A DNA stretch of 64,000 nucleotides from Williamsia soli. Its GTDB lineage: Bacteria > Actinomycetota > Actinomycetes > Mycobacteriales > Mycobacteriaceae. A model generated the notes under the pieces. It made no database searches. It worked only from the letters and a program-made list of their open reading frames with translations, and was not told where the DNA came from. The translations under genes and the position numbers were made by a program. The stretch spans positions 434,001 through 498,000 of the forward strand of contig NZ_JAFRDR010000001.1 of the NCBI RefSeq assembly GCF_017377795.1. The letters run 5' to 3'. Positions 57,130-64,000 of the stretch are shown here, piece by piece; position 1 is the stretch's first letter; each line of letters opens with the position of its first letter.

Positions 57130-57696
57130 ATGACGAACATTGTTGTCCCTCAGTCCTTCCCCGATCAGCTGCGCAACGCGGTTCGCGCCGGGCTCATCGC
57201 GAGCGCTGTCATCGGGATCATCATCGGAATCGTGGCGCTCATCTGGCCGGGACCGACGCTGCTGGTTGTCGCCATCCTCTTCGGAATCACCCTGGTCTTC
57301 ACCGGTATCTACCGGCTGACCATGGCCTTTTCCGCGAAGTTGCTGCCAACCGGGATCAGGGTCTTCCTCGGTGTGATGGGGGCGATCATCTTGATCGCCG
57401 GTCTGGTGTGCCTGTTCAATCCGGGCGAGTCACTGCTGCTGCTGGCGATCTTCATCGGAGTCGCCTGGATCTTCCAGGGAATTCAGGAAGTGGCTGCCGG
57501 GCTGTCCGGTGCGCACTACGCGCCGAAGTGGTTCCTGATCGGATCGGGCGCGTTCTCGATCATCGCCGGCATCATCGTGCTGTTCCTGCCCGGCGTCGCG
57601 ATCGAGACCTTCTTGTTGGTCGGTGCCATCTTGCTGGTGATCGTCAGCGTCGTCACGCTGTTCACGTTGCCGCGTGCGGCAGCAGCGCCTCAGTAA
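57130..57696 (+). CDS. HdeD/DUF308-family membrane protein
   Basis: 188 residues, six hydrophobic helices in three similar pairs (LIASAVIGIIIGIVALIWPG; FLGVMGAIILIAGLVCLFNP; LIGSGAFSIIAGIIVLFLPG). Each pair ends in a WPG/NPG/LPG turn, the HdeD hallmark. In enterobacteria HdeD is linked to acid tolerance; the role here is unknown. The last 7 bp overlap the convergent transglycosylase gene. Confidence 0.88.
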   Translation: MTNIVVPQSFPDQLRNAVRAGLIASAVIGIIIGIVALIWPGPTLLVVAILFGITLVFTGIYRLTMAFSAKLLPTGIRVFLGVMGAIILIAGLVCLFNPGESLLLLAIFIGVAWIFQGIQEVAAGLSGAHYAPKWFLIGSGAFSIIAGIIVLFLPGVAIETFLLVGAILLVIVSVVTLFTLPRAAAAPQ

Positions 57697-58484
57697 CCCT
57701 GCGCCCAACCGCGGACGTTCGACACGTAATCCATCGAGTTGTTGTAGCGCAGCACTGCGGTGACCTGCTGGGCGGGATCGCGGAGGTCGAGGTTGCCGTC
57801 GCACAGGTAACGTCCGGTGGTCAGTGCCGCGTCGAACAGGTTCTGTGGGTCGGCAACGCCGTCACCGTTGCCGTCCTCCGCGTAGTGTTTCCAGGTCTCG
57901 GGCAGGAACTGCATCGGCCCGACCGCACGGTCGAAGTCGGGGTCGCCATCGAGGGCGCCACCGTCGGTGTCATGGATGACGTTGTTACCGGCGAGGCTGC
58001 CGTCGAGAACCGGGCCGAGGATCGGGATCTCGAGGTTGCCCGTGGCGTCGGCCTTCCCGTTGTTGGCGTGGGTGGATTCGACCCGGCCGATGCCGGCGAT
58101 CAGTTGCCATGAGATGCCGCAGCCGGGCAGTTCCTGGGCGAGCTTGGAGCCCGCGGCGTGGTAGGCCTCCCAGTTGATCTTGGGAATGGCACCGGTGGTG
58201 ACACTCGCGGGCACGGCCTCGGGGGCCTGCGAGGGCACCGGTGCGGGCGGCTCGGGGGTCGAGGCGACGGGCTGCGCAGTCGCCGGTGCTGCGACGGGCG
58301 CGGTGGAGGCGTCGGTGGCATCTCTGGGCGTCGGCGTGTTGTCGGCGACCTGGCTGGTCGGGCTCTCGGTCAACTGATGACCGGCTTCCGCGGTGGCTGC
58401 CGCTGCTACGAGTCCGATGGGGACGAGCGCGACCAATGCGAACGGTGAGCGCGGCTTTCTCTTAGGGGCTGAGTGCTTACCCAA
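57690..58484 (-). CDS. Secreted lytic murein transglycosylase (MltB/SLT_2-like)
   Basis: 264 residues. N-terminal basic segment and hydrophobic signal or anchor (FALVALVPIGLVAAAATAEA), a Pro/Ala-rich linker (about 45-98), then the lysozyme-like domain: ISWQLIAGIGRVESTHANNG with catalytic Glu, DRAVGPMQFLPETWKHYAED, DALYTTG-like DAALTTGRYLC, and AVLRYNNSMDYV. Cleaves peptidoglycan with 1,6-anhydro product. TTG start at 58484 is supported by AGGAGG 8 nt upstream. A small GGGCCT/AGGCCC hairpin lies just before that site (about 58504-58517). Confidence 0.9.
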   Translation of the reverse strand: MGKHSAPKRKPRSPFALVALVPIGLVAAAATAEAGHQLTESPTSQVADNTPTPRDATDASTAPVAAPATAQPVASTPEPPAPVPSQAPEAVPASVTTGAIPKINWEAYHAAGSKLAQELPGCGISWQLIAGIGRVESTHANNGKADATGNLEIPILGPVLDGSLAGNNVIHDTDGGALDGDPDFDRAVGPMQFLPETWKHYAEDGNGDGVADPQNLFDAALTTGRYLCDGNLDLRDPAQQVTAVLRYNNSMDYVSNVRGWAQGY

Positions 58485-58693
58485 GGCGGATACCTCCTGT
58501 TTCGGGCCTCAGGCCCCTGTGGTCCGCGCCGACGCTACCCGAAACAAGCCGTTAACCCGTTATCGATCCGTGACCAAACGGCGGCCTGCTCACGGGAGGG
58601 GCATCGGGGTGTGCAGGTCAGTGGTTCGCAACGCTAATAGTGTGATGTCGGCCATACCGACACGTGGATCGACTTCTGCGTAGATTCAGCACA

Positions 58694-59509
58694 GTGAAGA
58701 GTTCCCCGGTACCGACGTCGTCAGGGCTCGCAGTGCGCATGCTGGAGTCGAATGACGACATCGTGTCGCTCGTCGGTTTGTTCGACGACATCTGGCGGCC
58801 CGACCCGGGCAATCGTCCGGTCAGTACCGACATGTTGCGGGCGCTGATCCACGCAGGCAATTACGTCAGCGGCGCGTATCTCGATGATGTGCTGGTGGGC
58901 GGCAGCGTCGGATTCTTCGCGGCACCGGCCGGTCGCGTGCTGCACAGCCACATCACGGGGGTGGGAGATCGCGGCCGCGGGCGGAGCGTGGGTTACGCGC
59001 TGAAGTTCCATCAACGCGATTGGGCGCTGGCGCAGGGCATCTCCGAGATCACCTGGACGTTCGATCCGTTGGTGGCCCGCAACGCGCATTTCAACCTGGC
59101 GAAACTGGGTGCGGCGCCGCTGGCCTACCACGTCGACTTCTATGGGGATGTCGGCGACGAGATCGGTGGGGGCGACGACAGCGACCGACTGTTGGTGACG
59201 TGGCCACTCGGCGATCCGCGGCCCCCGATGCCCCTCGACTCCGGATCGCTCGTCGGTGCGGTGACCGCAATCGACACCTCTGATCCGGCGGCTCCGCGAG
59301 TGACCAGCCATCGCCTCTCCGAGGCCGACGTGGTGCTCGTTCCCGTACCCCGCGACATCGAGGCCATGCGCCGCGACGATCCAGCGGCGGCCTCGCGGTG
59401 GCGAATTGCCCTGCGGGAGGTCATGTCCGAGCTCATCGGCAAGAGCGGCAGAGATGTCACCTTCCACCGCTCGGGCTGCTACGTGTTCACGACATCGGAG
59501 CGATCATGA
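58694..59509 (+). CDS. GNAT-family acetyl/succinyltransferase, paired with racemase
   Basis: About 271 residues. LAVRMLESNDD start, HSHITGVGDRGRGRSVGYALK is the acyl-CoA binding R/Q-x-x-G-x-G/A-like loop, and TWTFDPLVARNAHFNLAKLGA matches the predicted acetyltransferases that accompany N-succinylamino acid racemases. It probably N-succinylates amino acids. Start: GTG at 58694 is 7 nt downstream of a TAGATT -10 (58681-58686), which would give a leaderless mRNA; GTG at 58664 is the alternative. Its stop overlaps the racemase start (ATGA). Confidence 0.85.
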   Translation: MKSSPVPTSSGLAVRMLESNDDIVSLVGLFDDIWRPDPGNRPVSTDMLRALIHAGNYVSGAYLDDVLVGGSVGFFAAPAGRVLHSHITGVGDRGRGRSVGYALKFHQRDWALAQGISEITWTFDPLVARNAHFNLAKLGAAPLAYHVDFYGDVGDEIGGGDDSDRLLVTWPLGDPRPPMPLDSGSLVGAVTAIDTSDPAAPRVTSHRLSEADVVLVPVPRDIEAMRRDDPAAASRWRIALREVMSELIGKSGRDVTFHRSGCYVFTTSERS

Positions 59510-60612
59510 ACATCACCGGAATCGAACTGCGGCTCGTCGACCTGCCGCTCGTTGCGCCGTTCCAGACCTCTTTCGGCGTCGAACTGTCCCGCCATGCCCT
59601 GCTGGTACGGGTCGCGACCGCCGACGCGGAGGGCTGGGGTGAGTGCGTCGCCATCGACGACCCGATCTACTCGTCCGAATACGCCGGTGGCGCAATCGAT
59701 GTGCTCAGGCGATTCCTGATCCCCGGAGTGCTGACACCAGGACAGGTGACGGCGGCCGGAGTGGCACCGCTGCTGGAGAAGTTCAAGGGACACCGAATGG
59801 CCAAGGCTGCCTTGGAAACCGCGGTTCTCGACGCCGAACTGAGGATCGCGGATTCACCGTTGTCGGGATACCTCGGTGGGGTGCGCGCGTCGGTGCCGGT
59901 CGGCGTGTCGGTGGGCATCACCGACAGCATCGACAGACTCCTCGACACCGTGCAGGGGTACCTCGACGAGGGATACCGGCGCATCAAACTGAAGATCCAG
60001 CCGGGCTGGGATCTCGAGCCGACCCGGGCGGTCCGTGAGCGTTTCGGCGACGGCCTCATGCTGCAGGTCGATGCCAACACCGCCTACGGCCCGACGGATC
60101 TGCCGCACCTGGCCAAGCTCGACCCGTTCGATCTGTTACTCATCGAGCAACCGTTCGACGAGGAGGATCTGCGCACGCATGCCCGTCTGCGGGAGATGTC
60201 GACCACGCGGGTGTGCCTTGACGAGTCGATCTTGTCTGCGCGATCCACGGTGGACGCGCTGGCGATCGGGGCCTGCGACATCGTCAACATCAAACCCGGA
60301 AGGGTCGGCGGGCTTCTCGAAGCCCGCCGGATCCACGATGTCTGTGTGGCCCATGGCATCCCGGTGTGGTGCGGCGGCATGCTCGAGACCGGGCTGGGTC
60401 GGGCGGCCAACCTGGCCCTCGCTTCACTGCCGGGGTTCACCCTTCCCGGGGACATCTCGTCGTCAGCCCGATACTTCGACCGCGATCTGACGGAACCCTT
60501 TGTGGCCGAGGGTGGACTGATGGCCGTACCCACCGGTGCCGGGATCGGGATCGATCCTGATCCCCAGGCCCTGACGGAACTGACCACCTGGAGTGAGTGG
60601 ATCACGCGCTGA
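59506..60612 (+). CDS. Enolase-superfamily N-succinylamino acid racemase / o-succinylbenzoate synthase-like
   Basis: 368 residues. The catalytic KxK is in YRRIKLKIQPG, metal ligands in LMLQVDANTAY, LLIEQPFDEEDL and VCLDESI, and the second catalytic Lys in NIKPGRVGG, followed by VWCGGMLETGLGRAANLALA. OSBS and NSAR share this active site. Translational coupling to the GNAT gene favours N-succinylamino acid racemase, as in the Geobacillus D-to-L amino acid pathway, over menaquinone synthesis. The required desuccinylase is not in the window. Confidence 0.9.
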   Translation: MNITGIELRLVDLPLVAPFQTSFGVELSRHALLVRVATADAEGWGECVAIDDPIYSSEYAGGAIDVLRRFLIPGVLTPGQVTAAGVAPLLEKFKGHRMAKAALETAVLDAELRIADSPLSGYLGGVRASVPVGVSVGITDSIDRLLDTVQGYLDEGYRRIKLKIQPGWDLEPTRAVRERFGDGLMLQVDANTAYGPTDLPHLAKLDPFDLLLIEQPFDEEDLRTHARLREMSTTRVCLDESILSARSTVDALAIGACDIVNIKPGRVGGLLEARRIHDVCVAHGIPVWCGGMLETGLGRAANLALASLPGFTLPGDISSSARYFDRDLTEPFVAEGGLMAVPTGAGIGIDPDPQALTELTTWSEWITR

Positions 60613-60636
60613 ACCGCCGACGCCCGTGTCCGCAGC

Positions 60637-61260
60637 TCACCTAATCTGCGGGCCGCTGGGTACCAACAGGTGAATGGAAGATCGAAGGCATTGCGGTAGA
60701 GATGTTTCCGGGTGCGATACCCAATACTCGTGACCGGTCATGATGGCGGCGGTGGTGGAGTGAGCGAAGGCGATCTCGAAGAGTTCGTCGCCCCGCCAGA
60801 GACCGCGACGTCGGATGAAGTCGGCGACTGCCTCGCGCCACTGCCGGTACAGCGCCGACGCATGGGACTGCACTGCGGGAACGGTCAGCACCAGCTGAGT
60901 GCGGTGCCGCGCCCACTCCTCGTCGCCGGGGCCGAATGCGAGCGCCGAGACTATCGCGTCCTCGACGACATCGCGGGGCGAGGCGGTGCCGTCATCAGCG
61001 GCCAGAAAGGCCGTGAGCCGGTCGAACTCGGCATCTGACTCGACCCACAACACGTCGGCCTTCGTCGCGAAGTAGCGAAAGAACGTGCGGCGACTGACCC
61101 CTACTGCCGTCGCGATGTCCTCGACACTGGTCTGTTCGAAGCCCCGGTCGACAAAAAGCCGTTGGGCTGCTGCTGCCAGCTCGTGCGCGCTGGTCGCTGC
61201 GGGACGACCGCCACGATCAACTGTGTCGGTCACTGCGGCGTGGACCTCCCCGTCTGCCAT
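60637..61260 (-). CDS. TetR-family regulator, MftR-like
   Basis: 207 residues. N-terminal helix-turn-helix (QTSVEDIATAVGVSRRTFFR, YFATKADVLW), then a helical ligand domain. The ordering and the segment FGPGDEEWARHRTQLVLTVPAVQSH resemble the mycofactocin regulator MftR. Divergent from a mycofactocin-type SDR, which it probably represses together with itself from the 126-bp intergenic region. No mycofactocin biosynthesis genes (mftA-F) are in the window. Confidence 0.85.
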   Translation of the reverse strand: MADGEVHAAVTDTVDRGGRPAATSAHELAAAAQRLFVDRGFEQTSVEDIATAVGVSRRTFFRYFATKADVLWVESDAEFDRLTAFLAADDGTASPRDVVEDAIVSALAFGPGDEEWARHRTQLVLTVPAVQSHASALYRQWREAVADFIRRRGLWRGDELFEIAFAHSTTAAIMTGHEYWVSHPETSLPQCLRSSIHLLVPSGPQIR

Positions 61261-61386
61261 CTGGCTATCGTCTCACCTCCGTACCCCGTTGTGCGGGTTC
61301 GTCGGAAATCAGCACTGGTGTTCTGGCACTAGGTGACATAACCTCGAACTGAGAGCTGGGTCACAACGTGGGCAGGAGTAGTCACC

Positions 61387-62214
61387 ATGGGCAAACTCGA
61401 AGGCAAGGTCGCCTTCATCACCGGTGCCGCGCGCGGTCAGGGCCGCAGTCACGCGGTCCGGCTCGCACAGGAGGGCGCGGACATCATCGCCGTCGACACG
61501 GCGCAACAGGTCGCCACCGTCCCCTACGACACCGCCACCGCCGCGGATCTGGAGCAGACGGTCAAAGAAGTCGAGGCCCTCGATCGCCGGATTGTCGCTT
61601 CCGAGGTCGACGTTCGGGATCTGTCGGCCCTGCATAAGGCCGCCGATGACGGATTCGCCGCGCTCGGGCGGATCGACATCGTGCTGGCCAATGCCGGCAT
61701 CAGCACGATGGCGCCCACCCTCGAGATGGAGGAGGAGCAGTGGCAGACCATGATCGACATCAACCTGACCGGGGTCTGGAAGACTGTCCGCGCGGCAGCG
61801 CCGCACATCGTCGCAGGTGGACGCGGTGGTGCAATTGTGCTGACGAGTTCCCTGGCCGCGATGTGGGCCAATGAGAACATCGCGCACTACTCGGCTGCCA
61901 AAGCCGGTCTCGTCGGATTCATGCAGGTCCTGGCGAAAGAACTGGCACCACAGAGTATTCGCGTCAACACGGTGCACCCGACAACCGTGGCGACGCCGAT
62001 GATCCTGAACGACGCCACTTACCAGCTGTTCCGTCCCGATCTCGCAGCACCGACCCGCGACGACTTCGAGGTCGCGGCGCGGGAGCTGAATGCCTTGCCG
62101 ATCCCGATGGTCGAACCCGTGGACATCTCAGAGGCGGTCCTCTATCTGGTCTCCGATTCCGGCCGATACGTGACCGGGACCACCCATGTTGTCGATGCAG
62201 GTGGAAGACTCTAG
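61387..62214 (+). CDS. Mycofactocin-coupled SDR family oxidoreductase
   Basis: 275 residues. KVAFITGAARGQGRSHAVRL and EGADIIAVD are the signature start of the mycofactocin-dependent SDR group (TIGR03971-like), then DVRDLSAL, VLANAGIS, catalytic Ser in LTSSLAAMW and YSAAK, ending TGTTHVVDAGGRL. These enzymes hold NAD(H) tightly and exchange electrons with mycofactocin to oxidise alcohols. AGGAG precedes the ATG. Followed 3 bp later by the MoxR gene. Confidence 0.88.
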   Translation: MGKLEGKVAFITGAARGQGRSHAVRLAQEGADIIAVDTAQQVATVPYDTATAADLEQTVKEVEALDRRIVASEVDVRDLSALHKAADDGFAALGRIDIVLANAGISTMAPTLEMEEEQWQTMIDINLTGVWKTVRAAAPHIVAGGRGGAIVLTSSLAAMWANENIAHYSAAKAGLVGFMQVLAKELAPQSIRVNTVHPTTVATPMILNDATYQLFRPDLAAPTRDDFEVAARELNALPIPMVEPVDISEAVLYLVSDSGRYVTGTTHVVDAGGRL

Positions 62215-62217
62215 GGC

Positions 62218-63171
62218 GTGCAGAACAACGGCTCGGTGGTCGAAGCGGCGTCATTGTCGGAGGTGCGGTCTCGTATCGCGCACAAGGTGGTCGGCCGTGA
62301 GCGGGAGACGGATCTTCTGCTCGCGGCGGTCGCCGCCGGCCGCGACCTGATGCTCGAGGGTCCGCCGGGTACGTCCAAGTCGACGCTGCTCGGCGCCATC
62401 ACCTCCGAATGGGACATCCCGTTGGTGTTCGTCGAGGGCAACGCGGATCTGACACCGAGCCGTCTTGTCGGCCACCACAATCCGGCCCGGGTACTCCGGG
62501 AGGATTACACGGCCGACAACTTCGTCGAGGGTCCGTTGATCGAGGCGATGCGCACCGGTGGGTTTCTCTACATCGAGGAGTTCAACCGAGCACCGGAGGA
62601 CACCTTGAACACGCTCCTCACGGCGATGGCCGAGCGCGTGATCACCGTCCCGCGAGTGGGTAGCGTCACCGCGCTCCCGACGTTCCGCATCGTGGCGTCG
62701 ATGAACCCGTACGACAACATCGGCACCACGAGGTTGTCGACGTCCGTTCACGACCGGATGTGCCGACTCGTCATCACCTACCAGGATGCGGCGGCCGAAC
62801 GTGAGATCGTCGTACGGCGAACCGGAGTCGAGTCGGCGCGCGTGGTTGCCGATGCCGTCGCGGTGACCAGGGCGACGCGGGAGCGCGACGACATCCGTCA
62901 GGGAAGCAGCGTCCGGGGTGCGATCGACGTCGCGTTGATGGTGGCGCAGCTCGCTCAGATGCGAGGCGTGGAGTTGCCTGCTGCCGATTCTGTGGAACCT
63001 CCGCGCGCATTGCCCGAGGACTACACGGCCGTGGTGCTCGACGCCATGCTGGTGGCCCTGTCCGGCCGAATTCATCTTGATGACACTGCTTTCGAGACAC
63101 CCGAAGCGGTATTGCACCAGATCTGGCAGGACCACTTCATTCTGTTGCCCGCCGCTGCCGAACCCGGTTGA
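62218..63171 (+). CDS. MoxR-type AAA+ ATPase
   Basis: 317 residues. Walker A EGPPGTSKST, Walker B GGFLYIEEFNRAPED, sensor 1 VASMNPYDN, and arginine-finger segment TRLSTSVHDRM. MoxR proteins act as chaperones that assemble or metallate partner enzymes together with a VWA protein. Three bp after the SDR stop (GTG start), and 69 bp before the VWA gene in the same frame, so the three are one operon. Confidence 0.92.
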   Translation: MQNNGSVVEAASLSEVRSRIAHKVVGRERETDLLLAAVAAGRDLMLEGPPGTSKSTLLGAITSEWDIPLVFVEGNADLTPSRLVGHHNPARVLREDYTADNFVEGPLIEAMRTGGFLYIEEFNRAPEDTLNTLLTAMAERVITVPRVGSVTALPTFRIVASMNPYDNIGTTRLSTSVHDRMCRLVITYQDAAAEREIVVRRTGVESARVVADAVAVTRATRERDDIRQGSSVRGAIDVALMVAQLAQMRGVELPAADSVEPPRALPEDYTAVVLDAMLVALSGRIHLDDTAFETPEAVLHQIWQDHFILLPAAAEPG

Positions 63172-63240
63172 AGAGCAGTTCCGGCCGACGGTCCGCTGTC
63201 GCGACCGGGGAGGAAGGGTGCCGGACACGATCGCGCCCAC

Positions 63241-64000
63241 ATGAAGCCGTTGCGGAGAAAACCGAAGCAGCTCGACGAAGAACCTGAGCTGCTGAAGCCT
63301 GCATCCGGCGGTCGTGGTGGGTTCACGCTGATCCCCAAAGGGGGCCCATCGGGTAAGCCGATGCAACTCCCCGGGTCGTCGGCTCCGGGGGAAACGAACG
63401 ATGACGGTGAGCTGTCGGCAATCGGCGGGGCCCTGGTCATCGATGAAGCCGGTCGCCGGCGGGCGAAGCAGATCGCGCGCAGACTCGCACTCGCGCAACC
63501 GATGCGGCAGCGTCGTGCGCGGCGTGCCAGTGCAGGCACCCTCACGACCATGCGCTGGCGCGGTGGGACCGACGAGCTCGATCTCGACGCGACCCTGGAA
63601 GCGATTGCCGGTAATCCGTTGCCCACCGACGACGACATCCTTGTTCGGGAGCGGGTCCGCAACCGACGGTCGATCGTACTCGTCGTCGACATCTCGGGCT
63701 CGACCAAAGGTGAACAGGTACGTACCGCGGCGGCCACGGTCGGCGCGATGGTCGGGGAGTTGGCGCGCGATGACGTTGCAGTGGTGGCGTTTTGGTCAGA
63801 CGCCGCGCTTCTGGTTCGGCTGGGGGAGCGGGTGGGTCCGGAGACCGTGCTCGATCAGCTGCTGACCCTGCCTACGCAGGGTCTGACCAACGTCGCGTTC
63901 GCGCTGGAGGTCGCGGCGCGTGAACTGGTCGGTGTGCCACCCGCCGATGCGAGGGTGCTGCTGCTCAGTGACTGCGTACACAACGCCGGGCCGGATCCGC
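63241..64000 (+). CDS. VWA-domain protein, partner of MoxR (CoxE-like), 3' end outside window
   Basis: 253 codons visible and no stop. Begins MKPLRRKPKQLDEEPELLKP, a charged region with GRRRAKQIARRLALAQP, then LDLDATLEAIAGNPLPTDDD and the VWA MIDAS motif VVDISGSTKG near residue 147-156. Continues LLTLPTQGLTNVAFALE (MIDAS Thr) and VLLLSDCVHN. Pairs with the upstream MoxR ATPase as in MoxR-VWA chaperone systems. ATG at 63241 is the first start in frame after the MoxR stop; its ribosome binding site is weak. Confidence 0.85.
   Translation, partial: MKPLRRKPKQLDEEPELLKPASGGRGGFTLIPKGGPSGKPMQLPGSSAPGETNDDGELSAIGGALVIDEAGRRRAKQIARRLALAQPMRQRRARRASAGTLTTMRWRGGTDELDLDATLEAIAGNPLPTDDDILVRERVRNRRSIVLVVDISGSTKGEQVRTAAATVGAMVGELARDDVAVVAFWSDAALLVRLGERVGPETVLDQLLTLPTQGLTNVAFALEVAARELVGVPPADARVLLLSDCVHNAGPDP

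Noticed and set aside
58486-58660. Possible c-di-AMP (ydaO) riboswitch upstream of the lytic transglycosylase
   Set aside because: Such riboswitches are common before actinobacterial cell-wall hydrolases, but I could not find the conserved core in this leader; only a small GC hairpin before the ribosome binding site is clear.

Overview
The window is high-GC DNA from an actinobacterium of the Mycobacteriales. Gordonia or a close relative is my best guess. Pointers are IdeR/DtxR-type iron boxes, a wax-ester synthase/DGAT, a FadE5-like acyl-CoA dehydrogenase, a rubber-oxygenase-family (MpaB/Lcp) protein, a mycofactocin-type SDR, and promoters that appear to give leaderless mRNAs. No tRNA, rRNA, CRISPR array, insertion sequence or phage gene was seen. 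No gene-free stretch exceeds about 300 bases.

Bases 1-30980 are an iron-acquisition island. It holds a TE-terminated NRPS cut by the left window edge (1-10871), a siderophore-binding lipoprotein, an N10-formyl-THF-dependent formyltransferase, a second NRPS that starts with an adenylation domain (12733-18963), and a siderophore-interacting reductase fused to a methyltransferase-like domain. These are followed by an iron-box-preceded truncated adenylation-like protein, a sigma-region-4/alpha-CTD-like multi-HTH protein, an isochorismate synthase, a complete FecBCDE-type importer with an FMN-type PPOX protein, and a third binding lipoprotein. Four iron boxes (12714, 20945, 25171, 30960) tie the island to iron. 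The first adenylation domain of the 12733 NRPS reads as the coelichelin-type formyl-hydroxyornithine code, and the formyltransferase lies divergently beside it, so the product is probably a formyl-hydroxyornithine hydroxamate siderophore. The hydroxylase and any MbtH protein are not in the window.

Bases 31000-48400 are mostly lipid and housekeeping functions: an HSD10-like SDR, CitE-like lyase, FadE5-like dehydrogenase, amino acid permease, small alarmone synthetase, endonuclease IV, wax-ester synthase, two alpha/beta hydrolases, hotdog thioesterase, MpaB/Lcp-family oxygenase, orphan adenine methyltransferase, PAP2/Aur1-like membrane enzyme, EamA-like transporter and an A/T-richer ATP-grasp gene.

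Bases 48400-64000 carry a TesB-like thioesterase, a GntR/MFS pair, a TPR-like protein, a YibE/F membrane protein, an MBL/FAH catabolic pair, membrane proteins, a lytic transglycosylase, a GNAT/N-succinylamino-acid-racemase pair, and a TetR/SDR/MoxR/VWA group that runs off the right edge. A related 36-bp tandem repeat lies inside two different genes here (49869-49957 and 51810-51904), in opposite orientation relative to the genes.
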